Below, in pieces: positions 34,597-46,079 of a stretch of DNA of 64,000 bases (position 1 is the first letter of the stretch; every line of letters starts with the position of its first letter). A program made the position numbers and the translations under genes. Below the pieces are notes generated by a model that searched no databases, was not told where the DNA came from, and worked only from the letters and a program-made list of their open reading frames with translations. The DNA is from Hyparrhenia diplandra (Eukaryota; Streptophyta; Magnoliopsida; Poales; Poaceae): positions 1,178,001 to 1,242,000 of the forward strand of contig JADLZK010007174.1 of the NCBI GenBank assembly GCA_015847255.1, read 5' to 3'.

Positions 34597-36240
34597 AGTT
34601 TTTTTCTTGAACACGATTTCACGTGTCATTTTCATTAAGAGAAGAAGTCAAGACCTTTGAACGTAACAACACACCACAACACAACACAACACGATACAAC
34701 CACGTAGAGGCGGTGACCACAAACAAACAAAGGCAAAGCAACAAGCGCCGAAAGCAAGAAGGAGAGGAGCACTCCACAGAGCCACACAACACAACCACTC
34801 GAGGCGACATGCATCATCGCTAGGCCGATACTCAGGAGACGCCAACTGAATAGAGGAATGGAAGTCCCGGTCGCCGACACCCATGCAGTAGAGCATCAAG
34901 GGGGCGTCACACGCCGGTAGCGACTGCGAGGTGGATCCGGCGCGGTGTCGGGGCCCACGGCCAAGCAACGATAACGACGATGTAAAGAATGGAGTCAACC
35001 CCGAGATGACTCCAAGCGGTGCGGCGTCGGTGGCCGCGGTAAGCAACGGCGACGGGCGATAACGATGGCGTCAACATCAAGCGAGGCGGGGGGGGTGACG
35101 GAAAGCGCGAAGGTACACAGCGTCGTCGTTAGGCGAGCTACAACACCACAAGGCGAGCTCGAGGGCGCAAGCGAGATATGCGGTGGAAATCCCGGCCGCG
35201 AAAGCGCGGCGTCGGTGTGACGGTTTCGCGGCGACGGGCGACAGCGATGGCGTCAACCCCGGTGCAAAGGCGGGCGGCGGCGACGACGGGCGAAGGCGCG
35301 ACCGGCGATGAAGATCGGGGCGGAACGCATGGCGGCGCAGGAGCTCGATGGGTTCAGCGGAGCCTTGGGGAAGGAATGACGCACGCGGCGCCGCTGCGTT
35401 GAAGTACCCACCGGAACTTCGTTCCCGAGCCCGGCACCGCCGGCCGGCGGCACGAAGAGGGCGACGCCTTCAAGAAGGTAATGATGCGTGGTGCCACGTC
35501 GTCGGCCCAAGGCGCACCGGTCTTGGGAGAGGAGGGTTTTCACCCGGTCTTGATCGTCCGCGGCCGCCATCGGCTACGCCCGGTGGGCGACCCACCAACG
35601 CACCGGCAGCCCGAGACGAGGCCGCCCACGCATAGGTCGCCGCCGTCCGCCACCACCGGCCGAGGCCCCGATCTAAAAACACACGGCGCACGCGGGGCGC
35701 ACTCCTCGACCCACCTTTGCCGGTGGGGAGGGCGGCCGCCCGCCGGCCAATCGGCCCCGTCCTTCCACCCACCACCACCGGTGGGGAGGGCGGCGCCGCT
35801 GCCCGCCGGCGACGGCCGCCGCGGGGAGAGGGCGGGGAAGGCGCTCCGACGGCGCCGCCTAGGCTGGCCGGCCATCCGCCCGCCCACGGATGGGGTGAGC
35901 GGGCCGCCGCCGCTGCCAACCCTAGGCCGGCGCGCCCCGGCCGAGCCGACCGCGGAGCGATAGATCCGGCCAAGGAAGGGCCGGGATCGGCCGCCCCGGC
36001 AGCGGCCGTCGGAGCCCGGAGAGGGAAGGTGGGAGGGGCACGGGGCACACGGGGAGGAGGGAGGAGAGCGGGGAGGCGCCTTCGAGCCCCCTCCCCGGCC
36101 GCCCGGCCACGACGAGGAGGAGCAAAGCGGCGGCGGCCCCGCGGGTGAGTGAGGAGGGGCTCGGGCTGGTGGCGCGGGGCCCTCGGGTCGCCCGGGAGAC
36201 GACGCGAGAGAGCGGGGTCAAACAAAACTCCCTGGACATT
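34597..36240 (-). mobile_element. Retroposed insertion with 12-bp TSD, minus orientation
   Basis: TGGAAAAGGCTA flanks the block on both sides (34585-34596 and 36241-36252). R1 (TTGGAAAAGGTTGTGTCGG) and R3 show no insertion here. A T-run at 34599-34605 follows the left flank, as expected for a poly(A) tail read backwards. The minus-strand 5' part (35200-36230) is extremely GC-rich, and the 3' part reads like a LINE or retrogene 3' UTR. ORFs of up to 250 codons exist but are low-complexity Arg/Pro/Ala-rich with no motif. It could be an internally deleted LINE or a processed retrocopy. Confidence 0.75.
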
Positions 36241-36826
36241 TGGAAAAGGCTATGTTGGTGTTGATTATGGTTTCCATCTCTATCTAAAAGCGCTAACGTT
36301 TGTAGGATGACTTATGCCCTAGTTTGGCAAGGCCTCATAGGGTTGTGGTTGTCTACTAAGTAGCGGATGGAGCTAAAGCCAGTGAAAAAATGGCTTTATC
36401 GGCTTATTTGAGAAAGAGAGAGAAAAAGAGCTCATGTATACCTCCCAAATGCACCCTTAGTCATCGGTAGCATTGCTGTGGCTAAAACTATCATATGGCG
36501 ACGAAAGTAAGTCACTCAAGAACATGATCGAAATTAACAAGATGGAGACAAAAAGTTACTAATAACTTGTAGAAATTTGTCAAGTTTTGATTCAATTGTT
36601 AATATTTGGCTTAAAGTTAAATATGTACATTAATGCTTAATTACCTTATCAGATCACCCATTTAATAATTTATTATGTTAACATTTCTCGACTATTACAT
36701 AGCATATCTGGAGACATGGACATATATATATGGCCATTGATTGGATGAGATGCATGCCTAGACAGTCGTCGTCGCTACGATAGGAACACGGCTACTGGGC
36801 TGCAGCAAGCTTGCTAATCATGTCCT

Positions 36827-37894
36827 TTAAAACAGACGGGCTACTCGGCTCAGATGCTCGAGGCCGTCGGTCTTGATGACCTCTCTGACATTTGCTGGAT
36901 CCTCGAGGAATTTGAGGCACACCTCCTTAAGCCCAAGGCAATGGTGCTCCACGGCAAACTCCAGGATGACCGCCACGGTTGTCACATTCACAAACTCGGA
37001 TAGCTTGTCTTCACAAACCAACCTCAGCCTCTCCATTTTATACCTATTCGCTGCTGCGACCGGGTCCGGGAGCATCGCCGCCGCAGCTTCTGGCCCCTTC
37101 GTCTCCGCCGGCAACGAGTCGGTGTATATGTAGTGGAGAAAAGCCTCGAAGTCCTGCGCCTCCATGTCTTCGATCTGTACAGCGGCTGCTGCACCGTCGT
37201 TGGTCGTCGTCAGGCTGGAGAGCTCAGCGTGGAACACCGGTGATCGGGCCATGAGCACACACCTGTGCGCCGCGAAAGTCCTGGTGTCCACCTGGAACGT
37301 CACGTCCGCGCCCTCCCCGGTCGCGAGGAGGCTGCCTAGGTGACGGTGCAGGTCCGACGGTGGCACCACCACTACAGGTGGCTGTGGGATTGCGCCAGTG
37401 TCAATGTCCATCGTCTGAATCTCCTTTGTGACCGTCAAATCACACCTGATCGTGAAGCGGTCGTCCTTGAGATGCTCAGATTTCTCCAATTCGTCCCTCT
37501 TGATGAAACTCGGGTAGCCCCAGCCGACGTCACGGACGAAGGTTTGCTCGGAACCCAAGGTGTTGTGTGGCACTGGCTTTCCCCCATGGTCAAGCAAGCT
37601 AAACGTGTATTGTGCTCTCACGCCTTGGGAGACATTGTAGTCGAGATGAAGGAAAATGGATATGTAGTCGGAGGAAGTCGAGGTTTGGCCGTTGGGTAAG
37701 TAGCGGATGTGCCAGCTGTGGCCTCCAATGCGGAACGATCGGGACTTGATGTGGCTGCCGGTCGGGACATCCTTGGTGCGGGAGTAGCCGTCGATCTTCA
37801 GCAGGTGCTGGCCGCTCTCGGTGCCGGCGACGATGGCTGAGGCGGACCGCAACGGCTCGCCCCTGCCACCGATGTTGGACGCCGTGATCGGCAT
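36827..37894 (-). CDS. MATH-BTB protein, copy 2 (only uninterrupted copy)
   Basis: A single-exon ORF starts at the ATG at 37894 and gives 355 residues. A GTG three codons upstream is not a plausible start. The MATH domain covers about 28-155 (LLKIDGYSRTKD, RSFRIGGHSWHIRY, DYISIFLHLDYN, FIKRDELEKSEHLKDDRF). The BTB domain covers about 182-298 (GADVTFQVDTRTFAAHRCVL, ARSPVFHAELSS, FEAFLHYIYTD), and a BACK-like helix region covers about 299-348. The family serves as Cul3-ligase adaptor in nucleus and cytosol. Compared with copy 1, one base is missing near 36845, so the last residues become SRVARLF instead of SKSCPSVLSDMITKLAAAQ. This truncation by about 12 residues is outside both domains. It may be functional; expression is unknown. 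Confidence 0.85.
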   Translation of the reverse strand: MPITASNIGGRGEPLRSASAIVAGTESGQHLLKIDGYSRTKDVPTGSHIKSRSFRIGGHSWHIRYLPNGQTSTSSDYISIFLHLDYNVSQGVRAQYTFSLLDHGGKPVPHNTLGSEQTFVRDVGWGYPSFIKRDELEKSEHLKDDRFTIRCDLTVTKEIQTMDIDTGAIPQPPVVVVPPSDLHRHLGSLLATGEGADVTFQVDTRTFAAHRCVLMARSPVFHAELSSLTTTNDGAAAAVQIEDMEAQDFEAFLHYIYTDSLPAETKGPEAAAAMLPDPVAAANRYKMERLRLVCEDKLSEFVNVTTVAVILEFAVEHHCLGLKEVCLKFLEDPANVREVIKTDGLEHLSRVARLF

Positions 37895-38154
37895 GGAGAT
37901 CACGATCTGTGGAGATCACGGCTTTGCTACTTCAGCTTCTCTTCTTGCACGCGCTGCATAATTTCGAGTGCAGAATTTTAGATAGATACAAATCTCAAAA
38001 AAAAAAAAAAAGAGATAGATACACGACGAATCTTATAAAACGTTAATCTTAATCTTAATATTACTAATTAGAGGCCTCTAACAGCTCTTTATGGCTTTCT
38101 AAAAGCAGAGTAAATTCAATTTTTTCTAAAAAAAGAGGCCTTTAATAGAGAGAG

Positions 38155-38640
38155 GTTCTTATGCACATCTGTTATTATGTAAAATACATAAGGAAGCTCG
38201 TTAAATTTGTATCTAATTTCCCACCTTTGCCACTATGAATGATAATTTAAAAATAAACTCCTCAATTTGCATCTAAATACCCCAACTATGCCATTACAAA
38301 AGATAATTTAAAAATAACTCTTAAATTTACATGTAAATTATCTACCTCTACCATTACAAAAGATAATGGAAGGTGACCTCTAAATTGTGTTTTTATTACG
38401 TGTATCTACCATTATGAAAGATAAAAGATAAAGTAACCCCCTTTAATTGTATCCAAATTGCCTAAATCTACCACCATAAAAAATAAACTAAAATATCCCT
38501 CCAATCTATTTTTAAATACCAATATAATATAAGATATTATGAAAAATAACTCAATAAGCGTAGAGTACGTTATATATGTTTCTAAATTACACGCTTCTAC
38601 AACAATCAGATTAAAAGTAAACATAAATGTTATGTGATAC
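38155..38640. repeat. AT-rich degenerate ~60-bp tandem repeat (R2)
   Basis: This is the R2 counterpart of the R1 repeat, almost identical, followed immediately by the shared Stowaway-like MITE. A second patch lies at 39520-39870. Confidence 0.6.
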
Positions 38641-38787
38641 ACCCTCCGTTTTAAATTGTAAGTTACTTTGGCTTTTTAAGATACATTACTTTTTACTATG
38701 TATCTAGGCATAGGGTATAACTAAGTACATAGCAAAATCTATGTTCTTAGAAAAGCCAAAAGGAATGACAATTTGTAACGGAGGGAA
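38640..38787. mobile_element. Stowaway-like MITE (R2)
   Basis: Same ends and TA flanks as the R1 copy, with small indels. Confidence 0.75.
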
Positions 38788-41700
38788 TACTATGTAGACC
38801 AGCTAACACATTCATACATTAGGACAAATATATCAATCTGAAAAAAAATCTGTTAACAAATCACGTACCAATGACCCTGATAATTAACTTTAAATTATAT
38901 TAATACTCCGTGACAATAAATTTTGTAAGTTGCTACTTTAGATAAGTTTATATATTTTGATTGAAACATATGAAATGTCAATACTGGTAATAAAAATCTA
39001 ACCACACTATGTTTTTATAAAATAATAATACTGCACATATAATTTATCGATATAGTAAATTCAACATCTTGAGTATCATAGTTAGATTGAAATGACTGTT
39101 TTTGCTATTGTAGTAATTAAGATTGTACTTTAAGACCTAAAATACGTTTTTAATAAAATACAAAAGGAAAACTTTGAATAAAATATACAATAGACACTGA
39201 AGTTTCAACTTAATACATGGATAAAATAGATGCAATAACTAATAATATTAAAGTTGAAAGCCAAAATATAGATTTATGATGTCGCTTAAAAGGAATACAA
39301 CAAGCGATGATATAAATTAAGCTTTGGTTTCAACAAAATACATATTGAAGACCCCACATGGGTGCAATAGAAATCATGACAACACATATCTTAATATGAT
39401 TAATTGGAAGCCCTCAACGAAGACTCCACATTAATCCTCTAAAAACTCCTAACCATTAATTGGGTTGACTCAAATCATTTAGAGAATAGCAACCATTTGA
39501 TCTATTCTGGTTTCTAAACAAACTTACTCACTTCTACCATTATGAAAAATTATAAATAACCCCCAAAATATACGTCTTAACTACCAACCTCGCCATTATT
39601 AAAGATATTCAAAGTAACACCAAAAATTTGCTTTATAATTATTCACACCTCTGTCATTATAAAAGATAATATAAAAGTAACTCATTTAATTTTCATCTAA
39701 ATTACCTGCATCTGTTGTTATAGAACATAAACTATAATATCCCTCAAATCTATGTCTAAATTACCAATATAAGCTATTATAGAAAAGAATAAAAAAACCA
39801 TAAAATATACTATATATGTTTCTAAATTATCCAATTCTACCACTATTAAATTCAAAGTAAACATAAATGTTATTGTCACTATGTATACCAAGTATACATG
39901 CATACATAAGTGATAAAAATATAACAATACTGCTATATATATAATTTTTTTGATTGAGGAAATTCAAGCATATTGAGTGCTGTGGGACAAGCTGAAACAG
40001 CTGTTTATGCCATTGTAGTAACTAAGAGTAGACTTGAGGACCAAAATCTACTTTTTAATAAATATAATAAACAAAAAAATTTGAATAAAAGATGCAATAA
40101 GCACTAGATTTTAAACTTAACGTGTGGATGAAAAAATTACAACAACTAATAAGATAAAAATTTGAAAGCCAAAATATCGGTTCATGATGTCACAAAAGTG
40201 ATGCAACAAGAGCTGATATAACTTAGGCTAAGTTTCAACTAAATACATGTTAAAAACCCAAAAAGGTGCAATGCAATGATGAAACACATATATAGTAATT
40301 GATAAATTAATCATAATCAAATAAAGATTACAGAGTATGTAATTAGGTATTATGTTAGAAAATAAATTCAAAGAGAGTAAAAGTAACCAATTTTGATTAG
40401 TTGTATGTACTAAATCTATCCACTAAACTTTCATCACTTATATAACATAAGATTCTAGACCGTGCTGGAGTGGAACACAAAGATTTCATAAATTAATTGA
40501 ACTTTTTGTTCTCCAGACGGGAATGTTGGCTTAACAATCCTGTTTCTCTAAAGTAGAACAAAGTCCGTGTACTCCTTCCAATTTAGTTTTTCCTTTCTTG
40601 ACATCTGTTAGTCGTTTATCATTTTTACAGTGTAGTGGCGCGTTCACAGTGATCATACTGAAAGATCAATTGCAGTAAATGAAAGGACTCCAACCAATGG
40701 CTTTCTTATAAGCTAAAAAAAAGGGACTCCAACCATAAATTAGAGTTTGCTCAAGGTCACTCAGTGCTATCAATAATACAACGGATAAGCTTGAAGAAGA
40801 TTTGGCATCAGTGGATCGAATTTCATCATGCACATCTGACTGAGTATATATGAGCAAGAGAGACAACTGAACACACCTGAGTCACCGAATTAGCTTAGAG
40901 AGGTGATGCAGATCGGTTTTGTTGAATTTGGAGATTTTGATTTGGCGCGTGGTTTATCGTGGCATGGTTGTGAGAGGTAGCGACACATGCATATTTATAA
41001 CCGAGTCAGGTAAAACAAATAAGGCGTCATGGAGAAGGATCATTATAATTTATCGCAAACATAATAAGACAACTAACTTTTTGTTGCAGCATGGGTGATG
41101 GTGCGATGCTTGTGGAGCGGTGCATGTTGAGGTCCCAATCTAACCGGCCACTTGCTTTAGGTGCTAATTGATTGGTCATTGCTTTTTGTTGTTGTCGGGC
41201 CCTTTTGGAGTTTCTTATTGTTTTACCTAGTCTCGGTTTCTCCTTTTTAATATAATCGGTATAATCGACAGCTCACCTGCTTGATTCTTACAAAAAAAAA
41301 AGGACAGCTAACTTCTCCAGATTCCTTTTTAATATAAACGGGCAACACATTTCAAAGAGCTACGTACGTAACATCACCTATGGAAGCTTCCTAAACCACA
41401 GAACCTCAGCAATCCTTTATTCCTGGCTTCGATAGCCCTCGTTCTCGTTATGCCGACTTGGGAATTCAGCCAAGTCGGATGCCTTCTTATCAGTGGTTCA
41501 AGCAAGGCACAAGTCACCATAAAACTCTTTGGGAGGCTTGTTATGGTTTTTGAGGTACTTTTGTTTCCTCCCCTCTAAAATAATCTGGACCATTGATCTA
41601 TAACGGGTAAAAAAAAAAAATGTTGCTCTCCATCGTTTGCTATTATCTTATTTTCCAAGCGGGTGAAATCGTCAGGCGCAGTGCGAAAGGCCTGACGCCC

Positions 41701-41969
41701 TTCCAATCCGGCCAAACAGTGGATTAGCCAAATTATTTGGAAATGTTAGTGGTGACGCTCAAATTTGGCTATAGCAAAGGATTAGCCAAATTATTTGGAG
41801 CTAAGTCATCTAAGCCAATTATTTGGTTTGGTTTGTAAAATTAAATGAGCTAGCAGCTGAATAAGGAGGTCATACTGGATCTTAATTCGGCTAGTTTAGT
41901 ATTTTCAATTGAATGTGGAAAGCAAAAAGATTGAAGTACGGAACAGGTTGCTGCCAAAATAGGGCTTCT
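38788..41969. other. AT-rich non-coding tail of unit R2
   Basis: Nearly identical to 28215-31413. No coding gene is supported. Small ORFs such as 40666-40866 start at non-ATG codons and match nothing known. Confidence 0.6.
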
Positions 41970-42057
41970 GATGACCTGCTCACCAGATGGCTGCCTGCGT
42001 TGGATCCAACGAGTGCTTGATGCCAGCGACTTGTTGGTTCCTAACTACAACCGCACA

Positions 42058-42515
42058 GAGGACCTCTACCGAGAGCAGGTCCATTTACCGAGAGCCCACG
42101 GACTAGCCCTCGGTAGAATCTACGTCTACCGATGGCCTCTCTCGGAGAAGCCAAGCGCTCGGTAGAGATTGAGCCTAATGCTCGGTAAAACAAGCCTCTC
42201 GGTAGAGGCTCCCTCTATCGAGAGCCAAACCCTCGGTAAAAAGAGGCTCTCGGTAGACGTGTAGTTCACCGAGCGTTAGTCCTCGGCAAATCAACGCCCT
42301 CGGTACAATTCACGCCCCCGTTTGCCCGCACACAAACGGCGTGTCTGCCGTTAACTTCACCGAGAGCCGTCGTCAGGCCCCTCGGTAGAATATGGTCAGT
42401 CTACCGAGCGTTTACCCGGTGCTCGGTAGACTATGGTCACTCGAAAGTGCGACATAAGGCTCGGTAGGGAGCGTTTTGCCGAGGGCTACCTCAGTAGCTC
42501 TCGGCAAATTAACCA
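42058..42515. repeat. Left CACTA subterminal repeat array
   Basis: The motifs CTCGGTAGA, CTCGGTAAA, CTACCGAG and CTCTCGG recur more than 20 times in both orientations, often as inverted pairs (CTACCGAGAG ... CTCGGTAG). In this superfamily such arrays bind the element's TnpA-type protein. Confidence 0.85.
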
Positions 42516-42709
42516 TAGTTTTTATTTTTGTTTCTGTTTTTCCTTCCACCTTGACAAACAGAAATTAAAACAAGTCACATATATAAGTCACAAACTTGCA
42601 TAATTTAAAATGTGCATAATCCATCCCAACTTGCATAATTTAAAACGTGCATAATCCATACAAACTTGCATAATTTAAAACAAGTCACTCCAATTAAAAG
42701 ATGTTCCAA

Positions 42710-43560
42710 CTACAACTTCACTGCAAGTTCCACGGCAAACTGCGAGTAATTGTGCATATAACTCGGTGAAGTGTAGGTCACCGATCTTGAGTGCATGGAT
42801 CTCGAAATATGGTACAACGTTCTCACTAATGCATCCTCCTTTGCTTCACAACTTCGACGACATGGTGTATTCATGACGGTTAACGAATCAGTCCTGGGCA
42901 TGTCTCCGGTCGAACCAGCGATAGACAACCACCTTTGCCCGATATCCATTTGTAGTGAGTGTTGGCAATGGATTAACCCATTTCCAAAGATAACCCAATT
43001 GAGCCAATGTCGGCTTAGAATGGATGCATAACTACACCCATCGTAGGTTAAGTCATGCTCTTGAACTTGTAATAATTGGAAAAAAAAATTATTAGAACAT
43101 ATCAAGATTACCACATCATTTGTAGATATAAGCTAGATGATAAATTAACATATCGAGATTACCACATTATATTGGTTTCTCTGAGCCCTGTTTGCAGCGA
43201 ATCTCACAACATTATGACTCATGTTCATACTATTAGCTGCCATCATCAATGAGGAGAATGTAGACAGAGTGTACCCTTTTTCTTGAAGCTTGTGTACACA
43301 TCCCATGACAACATATTTTTTCGCATTCGCGGCCCGGTCCGTAGGTGCTTTTTAATCCGCCTGTGAGATTCGTATAGGATTTTTTACTTCTGGCCCTAGA
43401 GGCGATGAAAAAAAGCTAATTCGACATTGGATCTGTGGACCTAATTGACTATCGGGATCATGTTTGTCTTTGGACGACCACTTCGTGAACCCCAAAGTAC
43501 GAGAGAGTGTGTTTAAGCCAAGTGGTATGGTCAATTGGCTGCAAAACATTTAAAAATCAT
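42710..43560 (-). pseudogene. Unrecognised broken gene on the minus strand of the CACTA element
   Basis: I do not recognise this gene. One readable segment is 42710-43114 (contains HDLTYDGCSYASIL, HWLNWVIFGNG and RSCEAKEDALVRTLYH). Another, after a TTGCAG-like acceptor at about 43540, reads PIDHTTWLKHTLSYFGVHEVV in one frame. A third region near 43180-43320 reads CTQASRKR in one frame and YTLSTFSSLMMAAN in another. GC-rich sequence at 43870-44150 on the same strand could be a first exon. Intron-like signals and coherent residues suggest a former gene, either the element's own second protein or captured host sequence. Stops interrupt it. Confidence 0.35.
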
Positions 43561-44189
43561 ATAAATGGTAAATATACATATACAAATGTACTTGACAAAT
43601 TGATTATACAACTATAGTTATTCAAATATACTTACTATTACTGGAAAATTAGGCCTTATGGTGGGCAGAGAGCTTGAATCAAGGGGTCAAATCCCCGGCT
43701 CGTATGTGGCCATTGAAACCTATAACTTTCGCGGTGGAAGATTACGTCTATCCATCTAACAAAAAGATATAGAAATTAGTTTTGTTTTTTTGTCGGGTTA
43801 AGTAGAAATATTTAATAGGCTTATGTACCACAACAAATATTATTAAAAAAAAAAAATCATAGCTATATATATACCATGGCGGTGGAGGGCGTGGACGTCG
43901 TCACGGACGGGGTGTGGACGCCAGCGGTGGAGGAAGGCGTCGGGGCATGCACGGACGGCGGTGCCGAGTCGGGAGTCGCGGACGGTGGTGGAGGTGTGGA
44001 CGGGCGGTGGCGTTGGGGGGGCGGGCGCTAGCGGCGGCGCCGGTGGGCGGCAAGGGCAGGCGCTGCGCGGGGAGAGCCTTGGCGGGCGGCGGTGGCGGTG
44101 GAGGCGCGGCGCATCAGCGGTGTGTGTGAGTGAGAGAGTGGGAGGAGATGGTGTGCTGCAGAAACGGATAAGGTCCGGATGCGGATAGG

Positions 44190-44400
44190 ATTTTACCGAG
44201 TGCCTTACTGGGGACAGCACTCGGTAAAGTAATGTTCGAGGGGCCCAAATTTCAGTCAGATTTTTTTCAAGGTTTGCCGAGTGCCAACTAGACCCTCGGT
44301 AGAATTAGGTCGCTTTCTGGGGGCCCTGTGCAGGGCTCGGTAAAATCTTTTGCCGAGAGCCTTGCTTCTGGCTCTCGGTAAAATAATAGCCCCTTTTGGA
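44190..44400. repeat. Second CACTA subterminal-type repeat block
   Basis: TTTTACCGAGTGCC, GCACTCGGTAAAG, TTTGCCGAGTGCC, CCCTCGGTAGAA, GGGCTCGGTAAAA and TTTTGCCGAGAGCC follow each other in about 200 bp. The motif differs slightly from the left array (GTGCC instead of GAGCC), which suggests a second, nested or older CACTA. Confidence 0.75.
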
Positions 44401-44832
44401 ATTTGGCAACCATATTTTTTTGTGTGTGTGTCCTACAATGACTCACAGTCAATGTCCAAATTTGAGATTTTTAGAACTCTTTACTATATATTTTGATTTT
44501 ATCTCTTTTAATTGAATTTTCTTTTATAAGTCAAATTTGAACTGGAAGGCATTCGAATAGAGGGGAGACATTAACGGAAAAATGATATTCATATTCGTGG
44601 AGTGCAATGTGAGGCCTCATGCAGGGATAGACCCAAAATTTTGAACATCTTGTTCACGGAACATGAACATCGACTAGCGGGTGTTCTGTTTTTAAATTTC
44701 ATAAAATGCAAACGAAGTCGAAAAATTGTGAAACTTGTCGAGTTGTCATGACATGATATGTGAAGATTGTGAAAAAAATTTGGGAAGGTTTCGAGCACGT
44801 TGGCTCATACGATTGCTGAAACCTAGGACATC
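44401..44832. other. CACTA-type non-coding sequence left of the Harbinger element
   Basis: Phrases such as GAACATGAACATCGACTAGC, AAACTTGTCGAGTTGTCATG and AAGGTTTCGAGCACGTTG resemble non-coding regions I recall from grass CACTA elements. No gene is seen. Confidence 0.45.
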
Positions 44833-45829
44833 ATGTTTTTGATGGTTGCCATCTTCAGGAGGTCCCTAGAAACCATTATTAGGTATTTCCAGGAGGTGTT
44901 GTATGCAGTAGGTGAACTGAGGGATGAAATGATTCGGCCACCCAGTACTGAAGTGCCAGCCAAAATTAACAACAGTAGGAGGTGGAACCCATTCTTCAAG
45001 GTTGGAGTTGTTTTCTTCTAGTCTTTTTTGTTTTGCCATTAGATAGACCCATCTTGCTTAATGGTGCCTCTTGTTCTAGGACTGTGTGGGGGCCATTGAT
45101 GGAACTCACATTCTTGCAAGAGTCCCTGAGAGGTACAGAGCTGCCTTTATGGGGAGGAAGCATGCCACTACACAAAATGTGCTTGATGCAGTTGATTTTG
45201 ATTTGAGGTTCACTTATGTATTGGCTGGTTGGGAGGGGTCTGCTCATGATGCTAGGATCCTAGGAGATGCTCTGGAGAGGGAGGATGGTCTTAGAGTCCC
45301 ACAGGTAGTAATCTAATCACTCTAGTGTACTAGTTAAGGCCTCTAGGTTAATGTTCACACCACTAATCTGTTGTCCCGCCATGTTTAGGGAAATTCTACT
45401 TGGTTGATCTTCGGCTATGCTGTCAAGCCGGGCTTTTACCACCATACCGAGGCACAAGATACCACCTTCAGGAGTTTGGTGTTAGAAGCCCCCAGAATCC
45501 TAGAGAAGTTGTTCAACCTGAGGCATTCCTCCCTGAGAGTCACTGTGGAAAGAGGATTCGGGTCCCTAAAGAGTAGGTTCATGGTGCTGTACAACAAACC
45601 CTTCCACCCTTACAAGACTCAAGTGAAGTTGGTCCTTGCCTCTTGCATCTGCATGGCTTGGATCCTTCGTTTTGGACACGATGAAATCATCCCACTAGAG
45701 TCCGAATGGCAACCAAACCCTCCACATCACCATGGACCCAATGACAATGCATTTGACAACCAAACCTGGGCAGCAAAAAGGGATGAATGGGCAGCTCAGA
45801 TGTGGGCTACTAGGTCTGGGGCTCATTAG
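44833..45829 (+). CDS. PIF/Harbinger DDE transposase (N-terminally truncated)
   Basis: It catalyses excision and insertion of its element, normally together with the Myb/SANT partner protein. Three exons can be joined: 44833-45000, 45080-45304 and 45389-45829. Boundaries are AAG/GTTGGA, TTCTAG/GAC, CAG/GTAGTA and TTTAG/GGA, all phase 0, giving 277 codons without a stop. The DDE_Tnp_4-type catalytic acids are present: D in CVGAIDGTH, D in GSAHDARIL and E in VTVERGFGSLKSR. The family normally has about 100 more N-terminal residues before FQEVLYAVGELRDEMIRPPS. A stop lies just upstream of the ATG, and an N-terminal exon was not found. The catalytic core is therefore intact but the protein is probably incomplete. 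Confidence 0.85.
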
Positions 45830-46079
45830 TGGTTCTGTATGCAGCAGTAATAGTTTTCACCTGTTGAGCATGTAATGTTTTTAAATTTCTGAGACTAGTA
45901 CCCTAAGGCAATGATGCCTGTGATGTTTGAACTAATGTGAACTGAAGTCTTATGTATTCTGAACTATGTTGGGTCCTTTTCATTTGAATGTTGAAGCTAT
46001 TTGTTTCCATGAATCTGATTCTAATTTGTTTGAGTATGCATCCATCCTTGTACTATTGTTTGTACTATTCCATGGTTCT

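Larger units (their letters stand above)
31414..41969. repeat. Tandem segmental repeat unit R2
   Basis: The unit boundaries are defined by the recurring GATGACCTGCTC block. The first kilobase (31510-32360) matches R3 (54670-56160) very closely; the part from 36700 to 41969 matches R1 almost base for base. It holds the bS21 last exon, a retroposed insertion, the intact MATH-BTB ORF and the AT-rich tail. Confidence 0.88.

Noticed and set aside
35178..36225. Arg/Pro/Ala-rich ORFs up to 251 codons
   Set aside because: Same compositional effect inside the retroposed block; no motif or start context supports a gene.
40666..40866. 66-codon minus-strand ORF in the R2 tail
   Set aside because: Starts at a TTG codon and is interrupted in the nearly identical R1 segment, so it is not conserved as coding.
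43655..43740. tRNA-like segment with GGGGTCAAATCCCC
   Set aside because: A T-arm-like stem is visible, but no acceptor stem, anticodon arm or convincing A box pairs with it.
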